NCBI GenBank assembly: GCA_030837935.1
Contig: JAUQXU010000400.1
Coordinates: 1-12,968 of the forward strand
DNA: 12,968 nt
Reading direction: 5' to 3'
Origin: Candidatus Brocadia sp.
Lineage (GTDB): Bacteria > Planctomycetota > Brocadiia > Brocadiales > Brocadiaceae
Both the position numbers and the translations under genes were made by a program. Shown here piece by piece: positions 6,114-12,493 of the stretch. Position 1 is the first letter of the stretch. Every line of letters begins with the position of its first letter. The notes under the pieces are model-generated. The model was not told the DNA's origin, searched no databases, and saw only the letters and a list, made by a program, of their open reading frames with translations.

Positions 6114-7031
6114 TTAAGATTTAGCGTTCAATGCCGACACAATCTGATTAATAGTATAATCAAAAAAGGTTAGATAGTCATCTGTTTCTTTTAATCCCCC
6201 TACCATTATTGGCAAGATAACAACCTTTGCCCCTGTTTGCGCTGCAACAAATTCGGGTATTTTGCGCTCCCGGAACTGCTCAATAAGAATAAGTTTTACC
6301 CCTTCATTTTTCATCATGGGAATAATGTGGTTAATGTGGGCGGGGGAGGGAGGAATTCCGGGTTTTGGTTCAAGCGTTTCCACCACATTGAGATTGAATC
6401 GTTTTGCAAAATAGGGAAATGTCTTATGATAGGTAACAATCTTTGTGCCACGAAAGGGCTCAGTCATTTTTTGCCACGCTGATAATTTTTGATCCAGTCT
6501 TGTAACGAAATCCTTTAAATTATCTTTATAATAATCACAATTTGCCGCATCATTTTGGCATAGCCGATTGCAAATCTGTGTTGCAACGATCTTGCCATTC
6601 GATGGATCCAGCATAAAATGGGGATTTCCAAGAGGGTGGACATCTCCCATGGCACGGTCAAGTGAAGTAGGAGTTTCCAAAACAGGGATTCCCGCAGAGG
6701 CAACTAAGTATCCAGAGTTCCCAGGAAGTATTTTTTGGTTTCTTGCGCCGGTAACTAAGTTTGGTAACCATCCGATTTCCAGGTGCAATCCTCCGTCTAT
6801 AAGCATATCCGCCTTGTTGAGTTTAACAATAAAACTCGGTTTAGCATCCACAAAGTGAGGGTCTTCCGTAGGTTTTGCAATACTGGTTACCTCAACTTTA
6901 TCCTTTCCAATTTCCCTGGCGATGGCGCCCAGATCAGGGGTTGTTGCAACGATATGTAATTTTGCATAGGCGGTAGATGTACAACTTATTACAAACAACA
7001 AAAAAAGGAATAATTGATATTTTATTTTCAT
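6114..7031 (-). CDS. znuA: Periplasmic metal-binding protein (ZnuA/TroA family)
   Basis: This 305-residue solute-binding protein of the cluster A-I metal ABC systems captures divalent metal in the periplasm and hands it to the permease. The family ligands are visible: His59 in EDPHFVDAKPS, His138 in NPHFMLDP and His202 in YHKTFPYF. The fourth ligand is probably an acidic residue near 284 in GGLKETDDY. The family start KLHIVATTPDLGAIAREIG follows the signal. Residues 1-23 are a signal peptide, and VISC at 14-17 also fits a lipobox, so it may be a lipoprotein anchored at Cys17. It lacks the long His-rich loop of enterobacterial ZnuA, so Zn versus Mn is not settled. A good site (CAGGAG) precedes ATG 7031. 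A 112 bp gap separates it from the porin gene. Confidence 0.9.
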   Translation of the reverse strand: MKIKYQLFLFLLFVISCTSTAYAKLHIVATTPDLGAIAREIGKDKVEVTSIAKPTEDPHFVDAKPSFIVKLNKADMLIDGGLHLEIGWLPNLVTGARNQKILPGNSGYLVASAGIPVLETPTSLDRAMGDVHPLGNPHFMLDPSNGKIVATQICNRLCQNDAANCDYYKDNLKDFVTRLDQKLSAWQKMTEPFRGTKIVTYHKTFPYFAKRFNLNVVETLEPKPGIPPSPAHINHIIPMMKNEGVKLILIEQFRERKIPEFVAAQTGAKVVILPIMVGGLKETDDYLTFFDYTINQIVSALNAKS

Positions 7032-7143
7032 AAAACACTCCTGAGCTAATAGCCATTATTGTCCCAAATATACACGAACAAAGAAGCTTGTCCGTGCCAC
7101 CCTTTAAAGCATCTCTCTTCATGACCTCTGTAGTTAGCCGTAT

Positions 7144-8799
7144 TTAAAATTTATGCGCCCCGTGTGAACCCAGTAAAAATTCGAATTGTAAAAATACGGA
7201 ATGCTCTGTACTGTCACTTCCCAAGATGTCATCATAGTTATACTGCAGTCGTATCTTTGAAAATTCCGACGGATAAAACGTGAGATTTGGTGAGACTCGC
7301 CAGCGTTCAAATCCAAGAGGATCCACTGCCTCCTCCTCTCCGTCCACATAATCTCCGCGCAGTCCGGCTACCCACCGTTTTTTAAATCCCCAGGCAATTT
7401 GAGAATACGTACCCCAATTATGCATTACTTCGTCTGACAAGCCGGCATTTACATCTTCGCCAGCCTCAAAACGCCTGCCCATGACCTCGGTCTGCCAGGT
7501 TACAAAGGGAAAACCGCCACTTGCATAACTGGACTTCCACTTCCAGAACATATCGAGGCCATAAATCAGGGTGTCTTTATCCCTGCCTGTGGAATTTGGT
7601 CCAAAGGCCGCTGAGGCACCTAATAAAACAGTCGTCTCATCCGTTACTTCAAAAGAAGTTGTAATACGTGGAGTGTATAGCATGTCTTCCATAGCGCGTA
7701 CGCGTGTTTCAACGGCATCACGCCCAAAGAGCGCCTCTTCATTTCTGAAGCTATGTGCGGTCTCTCCCTGGCTGTCCTGTACGGTAAAGAATAATTCCGT
7801 ATAGTTGCTTGTAGGGGCAAGCCACGAAAGCCGTACACCGGGATTCCTCAGTCCATCGGGACCTAAAAACCGCCCGTTAACCAAGGGTTGATCTGCAAAA
7901 TCCCATGCATGTGGATGAAACGGATTCAGCCTTCCAAATTCGGTAAAAAAGGTGCCTGCCTTTACCTGTAAGTTTAGAGGAAGCGACATAGAGGTCAGGA
8001 AGGCTTCTTCTACTTCAAGAAAGGATTCTCCATCTTTATCGATTTGAAAAATAATGTTTGCCTGACCTTTAAAATAAGGGTCTACTGCCCCTTCAAAGGT
8101 TGTTTCTAAATTTTGCACGGTAAATCCGCGCTGGTTGGGATCGTGTCCGCCTGTCTCAAGGGTTTCTAAGTCTTCCGCAGTGGAACCGGCTGCGGCAAAC
8201 AACCCGTTAAATGAGATATTCATATAACTCTTTCCCATGCTCAATAATGTGATCGGTTGTTCCGGGGACCACGTTCCAGTTTCAGGACTTGCAGGTTGAG
8301 GAGCAACGGCAACTTTTTGCTGCATTTCTTCAAGGCGTGAATCATAGGTCTCCTGAATCTCTTTTAAACGGCTATCATAATCTGACTCCATTTTCTGAAG
8401 TTTTTCGACAACCGTATCATATTCCTCTTTTTTCATAGGAATGTCTTCAATACCAGCAATTGGCGCTTCTGTAGTACTCGCTGGTTGAGAGACGATGTCA
8501 GTTGTCTGTGTCCTTTCTTTTTCAAGAGCAGCGATCTTCTCTTGCATCTCTTTTAAACGGTTTTCATAATCCTGTTTCATATTGAGAAGAAGTTCCTTCA
8601 TACCTTGAAGTTGCTCCACGATCTCTTCAAATTCGTCCTTATTAATACGGATTTCTTTTGCACCTTCTTCTGTTCCTTCCACCGCATCCGTCGGTTGGGA
8701 ATCTTTGTCGGCTGTCGGTATTATTTCACTATAAACAAAAGATACGGAACTTTCTACGAAGAATATGCACACGAGAAGTACACAACTGAACAGTTTCAT
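7144..8799 (-). CDS. Outer-membrane beta-barrel protein with N-terminal coiled coil, predicted metal porin
   Basis: The protein has 551 residues from ATG 8799. A longer open frame reaches 8925, but it adds 42 non-signal-like residues; AGGAGAATAGT directly precedes 8799 and a signal peptide (MKLFSCVLLVCIFFVESSVS) begins there. After it come two Glu/Lys-rich coiled-coil segments sharing a repeated motif (DEFEEIVEQLQGM and EEYDTVVEKLQKM). A roughly 380-residue region of alternating beta strands follows, rich in aromatics and Gly, with AGTFFTEFGRLNPFHPHAWDF in the middle. The last residue is Phe, the usual outer-membrane barrel assembly signal. The layout fits Gram-negative porins with a periplasmic or peptidoglycan-contacting coiled coil. 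Lying upstream of the ABC metal transporter on the same strand, it is probably the outer-membrane entry route for the metal. That role is inferred. Confidence 0.82.
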   Translation of the reverse strand: MKLFSCVLLVCIFFVESSVSFVYSEIIPTADKDSQPTDAVEGTEEGAKEIRINKDEFEEIVEQLQGMKELLLNMKQDYENRLKEMQEKIAALEKERTQTTDIVSQPASTTEAPIAGIEDIPMKKEEYDTVVEKLQKMESDYDSRLKEIQETYDSRLEEMQQKVAVAPQPASPETGTWSPEQPITLLSMGKSYMNISFNGLFAAAGSTAEDLETLETGGHDPNQRGFTVQNLETTFEGAVDPYFKGQANIIFQIDKDGESFLEVEEAFLTSMSLPLNLQVKAGTFFTEFGRLNPFHPHAWDFADQPLVNGRFLGPDGLRNPGVRLSWLAPTSNYTELFFTVQDSQGETAHSFRNEEALFGRDAVETRVRAMEDMLYTPRITTSFEVTDETTVLLGASAAFGPNSTGRDKDTLIYGLDMFWKWKSSYASGGFPFVTWQTEVMGRRFEAGEDVNAGLSDEVMHNWGTYSQIAWGFKKRWVAGLRGDYVDGEEEAVDPLGFERWRVSPNLTFYPSEFSKIRLQYNYDDILGSDSTEHSVFLQFEFLLGSHGAHKF

Positions 8800-9114
8800 A
8801 CTATTCTCCTGCAAAAACGCCTTGAAACAATAAGATAGGTAATAATTTAACGTTTGGAATTTCAATCTTTTGTAATTCTCCTCTAGAAAGAGGGGATTAA
8901 GTGTGTGTACATAGTGCCATAACACACCCCCGGCCCCTCTTTTTAGAGGGGAGATTTAATAAACTCAAGGAACACGAGAAACTCAATAATTCACTATTTC
9001 TCTGATCTGGTTAGAAAAGTAACCGAATGCCTGATTTAACACAAGAGATGCGTGTAAGATAGCATTGATACTTCTCATTCGTGCCTTTGTGCATTGGTGG
9101 CTTAAATTATTTGA
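8800..9114. other. Gap between porin and His/Cys-protein genes
   Basis: These 315 bases carry no gene on either strand. They hold the CCCCTCT-type hairpin (listed separately) and a possible sigma70-like porin promoter read leftward. Its TTGAAA lies at 8865-8860 and a TATTAC-like -10 follows about 15 bases on. The gap could therefore separate two transcripts. Near 9079-9105 there is a dispersed GCCTTTGTGCATTGGTGGC-type sequence of no clear function. Confidence 0.45.
8887..8951. repeat. CCCCTCT hairpin element
   Basis: A compact hairpin, CCCCTCT-TTTT-AGAGGGG, is at 8934-8951. The alternative arm AAAGAGGGG at 8887-8895 can also pair with 8934-8942, with GTGTGT/ACACAC pairing inside it. The two mutually exclusive structures share one arm. 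It resembles the C-rich/G-rich repeat at 10927-10970 and is probably a dispersed element, although it could attenuate read-through into the porin gene. Confidence 0.5.
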
Positions 9115-9525
9115 TTAAGCAGAAAAACAGGAGAAAGAGGGAGGTGGACGAATGGTAAATTTATGGATGGATAAAGATGAAAGTATTGGATTGGAATTTC
9201 GCGGAAAACGAATGCAGACTAAATCAAATTGTGTATCTAATGTGAAAAACTGTACTACGGTTGAAGGGGTCTTCAACCATTGACAGATTTGACATGTCTC
9301 TGCATCATGCTGAGAAACATTATCTGAAATTCCAACGAGTAGGCTGTCGGCATTATCATGATTATTATGGGATCCGGATTGTAGTCCATGGTCGCAATGG
9401 TTGGTACTGAAGATACCTTCATGAAAACCGCCCATTGTAAGACACAAGAGGAGGTATGAAATAAGGAGAGAAACGAATAAGGTATTATGGATATCTTTTT
9501 TTTTGTTGAACTGCTTTAATGGCAT
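9115..9525 (-). CDS. Small exported His/Cys-rich protein (DUF2946-like), first gene of the metal locus
   Basis: This 136-residue protein has a hydrophobic membrane or signal segment at about residues 15-31 (TLFVSLLISYLLLCLTMGG). The following segment is unusually rich in His and Cys: His35, His43, Cys44, His46, His53, His56 and His73, then a CxxC pair at Cys78/Cys81 (DAETCQICQWL). The C-terminus carries IRPPPS. This layout, a short exported protein with a C-x2-C after a His-rich spacer and a Pro-rich end, resembles the DUF2946-type proteins often found beside metal transport genes. I am matching the layout, not a search hit. It probably binds Zn or Cu in the periplasm. It is 315 bases upstream of the porin on the same strand and probably leads the cluster. 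The ribosome-binding site is weak (AAGTGG). Confidence 0.65.
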   Translation of the reverse strand: MPLKQFNKKKDIHNTLFVSLLISYLLLCLTMGGFHEGIFSTNHCDHGLQSGSHNNHDNADSLLVGISDNVSQHDAETCQICQWLKTPSTVVQFFTLDTQFDLVCIRFPRNSNPILSSLSIHKFTIRPPPSFSCFSA

Positions 9526-9547
9526 TTTACCACTTGAAAATTAAATG

Positions 9548-9601
9548 AGTTTTGTTGGAATAAAACTACAAAAATGCTAATATTTTTTTATGATAAGTCA
9601 A
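9548..9601 (-). promoter_or_regulatory. Promoter with overlapping operator-like dyad
   Basis: Read leftward, TTGACT (9601-9596), a 16-base spacer and TAGCAT (9579-9574) form a fair sigma70 promoter. Just downstream, 9548-9567 is a dyad (AGTTTTATTC and CAACAAAACT read leftward) matching at 8 of 10 positions, centred over the expected transcription start. This is the usual size and place for a Fur/Zur-family repressor site in front of a metal-uptake gene. It does not match a specific Zur or Fur consensus that I can state, so the regulator is a guess. Confidence 0.4.
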
Positions 9602-9666
9602 GTGAAAATCTTAAAAATTAGAATTTCGGATTTCGGAACTTTATATTAAGGAATTTCAAACCAAAT

Positions 9667-9694
9667 ATAGCGGCAAGGCGCGCCTTGCCACTAC
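9667..9694. repeat. GGCAAGGCGCGCCTTGCC palindrome
   Basis: The core at 9672-9689 is an 18-base perfect palindrome. It extends to 14-base arms with two mismatches per arm (9667-9680 and 9681-9694). It has no U tract and looks like a dispersed REP-type sequence. Confidence 0.7.
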
Positions 9695-10008
9695 ACTGTT
9701 ATAACAAGTTGCCGAAGCAGCCTAATTAGCAAGGATTTCTCTGTGTACTCTTACTCAGTTTTTGCAATACCGGAAATATAAGGGGGCAAAAAACTTGTCT
9801 ATGGATTTAGACGAATTATTCTATTTTCTTGGATTTGTCTTGCTGTATAAGTATTCTCACGTTTTTCCTTTCTGGAGTCTAGTTTGTTATTTAGTAAGAC
9901 ATTGTATGATATTTACGAAATTTAACCCTGAAGGAATTAGTTTTGCGTATTCATTAATTATTTGTGTAATTATCGTATAACTTTTCTTTGTTGAAAGGAG
10001 GATAGTGT

Positions 10009-10479
10009 ATGAAGAGGGGCATTTTTTTGGGTTTTGGTCTTGCTGCAATAATGGGGCTGGCAAATATGGTTTTTCATTCTGTAACCATGGCAGAAGAAGG
10101 CAAGCAAGTGCGTGTTAACTTACCCATTAAGAGACTCACCAGCGAGATGGAAAACAGGGTAACGAATATGATCGAAGGGATATTAGAGGGTAATCTGGAT
10201 TACGTTAAACAGGAGGCCGGTGCCCTTCCCGACCTAGGCAAAAAGATACTCGATAACTTCTTTCCGAGAGGCCAATGGTTTATGCAAGCAGAAGCCTTGA
10301 ATCCTGAGGAGACCAAAAAAAGAAGAGAAGTTTTTACTTCTTATATGAACAAGATGGATGCACATGTGAAAGAAATTCAAAAAGCTGCGGATTCAAACGA
10401 TGAAGGAGCGACATTAAGCGCCGTTACGGATTTAATACAAAAGACGTGTCTCGAATGCCATAAATTATATCTTAAATAA
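10009..10479 (+). CDS. Exported c'-type monoheme cytochrome
   Basis: This 156-residue protein has a signal peptide (about 1-28, ending VTMA). A helical region follows, and a single heme-binding motif CLECH lies six residues from the C-terminus (Cys147, Cys150, His151, followed by KLYLK). A lone CxxCH at the extreme C-terminus of a four-helix-sized protein is the signature of class II cytochromes (cytochrome c', cytochrome c-556). These act in the periplasm in electron transfer or NO binding. The RGQWFMQAEALNPEE segment and the KMDAHVKEIQKAA and LTDLIQKTC-like final helices are consistent. The start is supported by AAAGGAGG at 9996-10003. The Cys-rich gene begins 41 bases after its stop, so the two are probably co-transcribed. 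Ligand and partner are not readable. Confidence 0.82.
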   Translation: MKRGIFLGFGLAAIMGLANMVFHSVTMAEEGKQVRVNLPIKRLTSEMENRVTNMIEGILEGNLDYVKQEAGALPDLGKKILDNFFPRGQWFMQAEALNPEETKKRREVFTSYMNKMDAHVKEIQKAADSNDEGATLSAVTDLIQKTCLECHKLYLK

Positions 10480-10520
10480 CTTTTGCAGGATTTTATTCTT
10501 AGGCGGGAAAGGAGATATTC

Positions 10521-10835
10521 ATGTGTAAGAAATTTATTATAACCCTTGCTATTTTACTTGCCATTGCATGTACCGGTGGAATCGTTGGCCTGCCGTATCA
10601 GACGGTTTTTGCCCATGGGCATGGACACCGCGGTTGTGGGGATTGTGGGCATTATGTATGCCCGGGTGATTGTGGGAGATGTGATGAGTGTATAGCAAGA
10701 CGAAAGGCTGCAAAGGAAGCCGCAAAGAAGTGTGAGAAATGCGGACACGAAGAGTGTCCCAGTAATTGCAATAGGTGCGTTGATTGTTTACAGGAGAGGT
10801 TAAAGAAATTGGAAAAAGAGTTAGAAAAGAAGTAA
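10521..10835 (+). CDS. Exported Cys-rich protein with two 32-residue metal-site repeats
   Basis: This is a 104-residue protein with a signal peptide (about 1-31, ending VFA), then a short His/Gly stretch (HGHGHRG). The rest is a tandem duplication with period 32. Unit 1 has Cys39, 42, 47, 51, 54 and 57 with His44. Unit 2 has Cys71, 74, 79, 83, 86 and 89 with His76. The shared pattern is C-x2-C-G-H-x2-C-P-x2-C-x-R-C-x2-C, followed by a basic or charged helix (ARRKAAKEAAKK and QERLKKLEKELEKK). Six regularly spaced Cys plus one His per unit suggest two small metal clusters or zinc-ribbon-like knots. Metal storage or transfer in the periplasm is plausible, but I know no named family for it. A GGAAAGGAG site precedes the ATG, and it probably forms an operon with the cytochrome gene. 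Confidence 0.75.
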   Translation: MCKKFIITLAILLAIACTGGIVGLPYQTVFAHGHGHRGCGDCGHYVCPGDCGRCDECIARRKAAKEAAKKCEKCGHEECPSNCNRCVDCLQERLKKLEKELEKK

Positions 10836-10881
10836 TAGTTCAGCTTGCCGCAGAGACCGCTGCGGTCGCGGAGATTAGTAG

Positions 10882-10918
10882 GGTGGATTAAGGCGTTGTC
10901 TTTTGCGCCGAATCCACC
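10882..10918. repeat. GGTGGATT hairpin
   Basis: GGTGGATT (10882-10889) and AATCCACC (10911-10918) pair, with GGCG/GCGCC-type pairing inside. It resembles the dispersed 'GGGTGGATTAAG...AATCCACC' repeats seen in many environmental genomes. Confidence 0.55.
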
Positions 10919-10926
10919 TTCATAAT

Positions 10927-10970
10927 ACCCACCCCTCAATCCCCTCCTGGGAGGGGACTCAAGGGTGGGT
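10927..10970. repeat. Long imperfect hairpin (ACCCACCCCT...AGGGTGGGT)
   Basis: The ends ACCCACCC and AGGGTGGGT and the centre CCCCTCC-TG-GGAGGGG pair through most of a 44-base segment with a few mismatches. It may terminate the Cys-rich gene transcript, but no U tract follows, so a dispersed repeat is more likely. Confidence 0.5.
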
Positions 10971-11033
10971 CTGCCGTTTAATCCATCCTGCCCAATTACC
11001 CAACTCAAAACTACATTATTTTAGGAGGAACCT

Positions 11034-11675
11034 ATGCGTACAAGATACCTTTCTTTTGTTTTTATGCTGATTTCAGGGGTTATTTTTTTGCTTTCTGTTA
11101 CCAATGTTCGTGCAGGTGAGAAATACAGTGTAAAAGGAGTCTTCGTAGAGGGATGTAGCTGTAATATACCCTGTGCCTGCGAATTGTTTGGATTGGAGAC
11201 GGGCTGTCATACGGTAGCAGCGCTGTCTTTGAGTGATAGCAGCTATGGTGGTGTAGACATTACAGGTGCAAAAATTGCCTATGCAACGAAACCCGGTGAA
11301 TGGGTTCTTATTTACGTCGATGCAAAAGATGATAAGCAGAAACAGGCGGCCACCATGTTTGCCAAAGGCGCTTGTGGTCATTATGGTAAAATTGAAAAGG
11401 CCAATAGTGCAAAGATTGAGTTTTCCGGTAAAGATGGTAATTACACCGTCAAAGTCGATGGTGGCAAGATCCTGCAACTGACAACAGAGCCAATCCTTGG
11501 TGGAGACAACAAAACTCCCGTAACGCATACAAACACCAAAAGTAAATTGACCCCTGTTTTTATGCAGGGCAGGGTTGTTTCTGGTAATTTTAGCGACGGG
11601 GAGCGGAAATTCGAACTGAAGGGAAGTAATTCTTACTTTAACGCAAATATGCATTGCGAAGGTAGTTCCGAATAA
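11034..11675 (+). CDS. Exported DUF1326 family protein
   Basis: This 213-residue protein has a clear signal peptide (about 1-27, ending VRA). The mature part begins GEKYSVKGVFVEGCSCNIPC. The EGCSCNIPCACELFG motif, with Cys41, 43, 47 and 49, is the hallmark of DUF1326 proteins. Further Cys are at 58 (GCH), in KGACGHYG and near the C-terminus in MHCEG. The family function is not established. The conserved Cys cluster points to metal binding, and members are commonly found beside DUF2182 or metal-handling genes. Here it follows the Cys-rich and cytochrome genes on the same strand after about 200 bases of repeats. It has an excellent AGGAGG site and a strong terminator after it. Cytoplasmic members are usual, so the signal peptide is notable. 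Confidence 0.85.
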   Translation: MRTRYLSFVFMLISGVIFLLSVTNVRAGEKYSVKGVFVEGCSCNIPCACELFGLETGCHTVAALSLSDSSYGGVDITGAKIAYATKPGEWVLIYVDAKDDKQKQAATMFAKGACGHYGKIEKANSAKIEFSGKDGNYTVKVDGGKILQLTTEPILGGDNKTPVTHTNTKSKLTPVFMQGRVVSGNFSDGERKFELKGSNSYFNANMHCEGSSE

Positions 11676-11688
11676 AATTTTGCACTCA

Positions 11689-11730
11689 AATCTCCCGAAT
11701 CACCCATTACTAAAGGGGATTCGGGAGATT
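11689..11730 (+). terminator. Rho-independent terminator after the DUF1326 gene
   Basis: Perfect 13-base arms AATCTCCCGAATC (11689-11701) and GATTCGGGAGATT (11718-11730) lie 14 bases after the stop codon and are followed by GATTTTAT. The stem is GC-rich, and the 16-base loop is longer than usual. Confidence 0.7.
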
Positions 11731-11763
11731 GATTTTATAACACAATGTTTCATAAAAGCATTT

Positions 11764-11781
11764 CAAATGGTAACGCATTTG
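11764..11781. promoter_or_regulatory. Small dyad upstream of the broken CPLCG gene
   Basis: CAAATG, six bases, CATTTG forms an 18-base dyad about 107 bases before the next ATG. It is operator-sized, but no regulator can be assigned and chance is a real alternative. Confidence 0.2.
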
Positions 11782-11887
11782 TTTGTTTAAAATTTATGGA
11801 ATCATCCTCCGATAATCGATAGACAAATTAAGTGCTGCTTCGGCATAATGTTTTCCTAAAATTTCTGCAAGGTGGAAAGGAGTTAAA

Positions 11888-12103
11888 ATGAAATACACAA
11901 GATTGGTTTTATCTTTTTTCATTTTTACTTTCGCCCTGACGATGGGGAAATTTGCCGGCGCAGATGAGGTGAAATGTCCTCTCTGTGGTGCAAAACTGGC
12001 GGGAAATGAAAATACGGACTATCAGATTACCTTCACCGAGTGTTTTCACCGCCGGGGTCTGCATTACAATTTAACCTGGGGACATATCCCGCTGGCGTTG
12101 TGA
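11888..12103 (+). pseudogene. 5' fragment of an exported CPLCG protein, fused out of frame
   Basis: From ATG 11888 (good AAAGGAG site) the frame encodes a signal peptide (MKYTRLVLSFFIFTFALTMG) and then DEVKCPLCGAKLAGNENTDY. A CPxCG pair followed by AGN(E)NT resembles the start of small exported Cys-pair proteins (NosL-like), which usually continue with a further Cys-rich stretch. Here that continuation is missing. Past about 12010-12024 the DNA instead encodes, in another frame, a cupredoxin-like protein. This frame therefore reads an unrelated tail and stops at 12103. I infer a deletion that removed the 3' part of this gene and the 5' part of its neighbour. The 71-residue product could still be made from its intact start. 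Confidence 0.6.
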
Positions 12104-12363
12104 AAGATGTTCTCTTTGATGTTACCGGAGAGACTCCTCTTCTCTGTAATGTTCATGCAGAGATGGCGGGATATGTTGTGTCCTTTGAGAATCCTTATTT
12201 TGCGATTACTGATAAGGACGGTAATTATACCATTGAAGGCGTGCCGCCAGGAAAGTACGCGCTAAAGACCTGGCACGAAAAACTCAAGGAAGTGTCACAG
12301 GAGGTCATCGTAGAGGCCGGTAAGGCTACTACCATAAATTTTGAGTTAAAAAGAAGAAGATAG
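12040..12363 (+). pseudogene. 3' part of a cupredoxin-like protein with carboxypeptidase-regulatory-like tail
   Basis: The frame encodes FSPPGSALQFNLGTYPAGVV, then LLCNVHAEMAGY with a C-x2-H-x2-M arrangement typical of blue-copper sites. A CarboxypepD-reg-like tail follows (YFAITDKDGNYTIEGVPPGK, YALKTWHEKL). Similarity continues upstream of the GTG at 12040: the same frame gives SDYLHRVFSPP from 12022. This includes the His (12034-12036) expected as another copper ligand. A stop at 12007-12009 closes the frame, and there is no proper start or signal peptide. Complete relatives have roughly 50-80 more N-terminal residues. It is therefore probably the C-terminal remnant of an exported electron-transfer or copper protein, joined to the preceding fragment by deletion. 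A GTG start at 12040 is possible but has no ribosome-binding site. Confidence 0.65.
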
Positions 12364-12493
12364 GCATTGATCAAACACTGGATATAAATAATAACTTCGT
12401 GCCTGACGGTGTATCTACCCTGGACGTCAGTCTCGGTCAAGAGTTCGTATACTCGTTTTATGGATACACAATCTTTCAACGAGGAGGATTACC

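Larger units (their letters stand above)
9526..10008. other. Divergent intergenic region
   Basis: These 483 AT-rich bases separate the leftward metal locus from the rightward cytochrome gene. They hold a leftward promoter with an overlapping dyad (9548-9601), a palindrome (9667-9694), and for the rightward gene a weak TTGCGT (9943-9948), 16 bases, TGTAAT (9965-9970) promoter candidate. The open frame at 9762-9980 needs a TTG start, has no ribosome-binding site and shows no family resemblance, so I do not call it. Confidence 0.5.

Noticed and set aside
8800..8925. 42-residue N-terminal extension of the outer-membrane protein
   Set aside because: It lacks signal-peptide character, while ATG 8799 has an ideal ribosome-binding site and directly starts a signal peptide.
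9762..9980. 72-residue rightward open frame between the divergent clusters
   Set aside because: It needs a TTG start, has no ribosome-binding site, and its hydrophobic, AT-driven composition matches no family.
11073..11654. 193-residue leftward open frame
   Set aside because: It lies wholly antisense to the DUF1326 gene, which has a signal peptide, family motif, ribosome-binding site and terminator.
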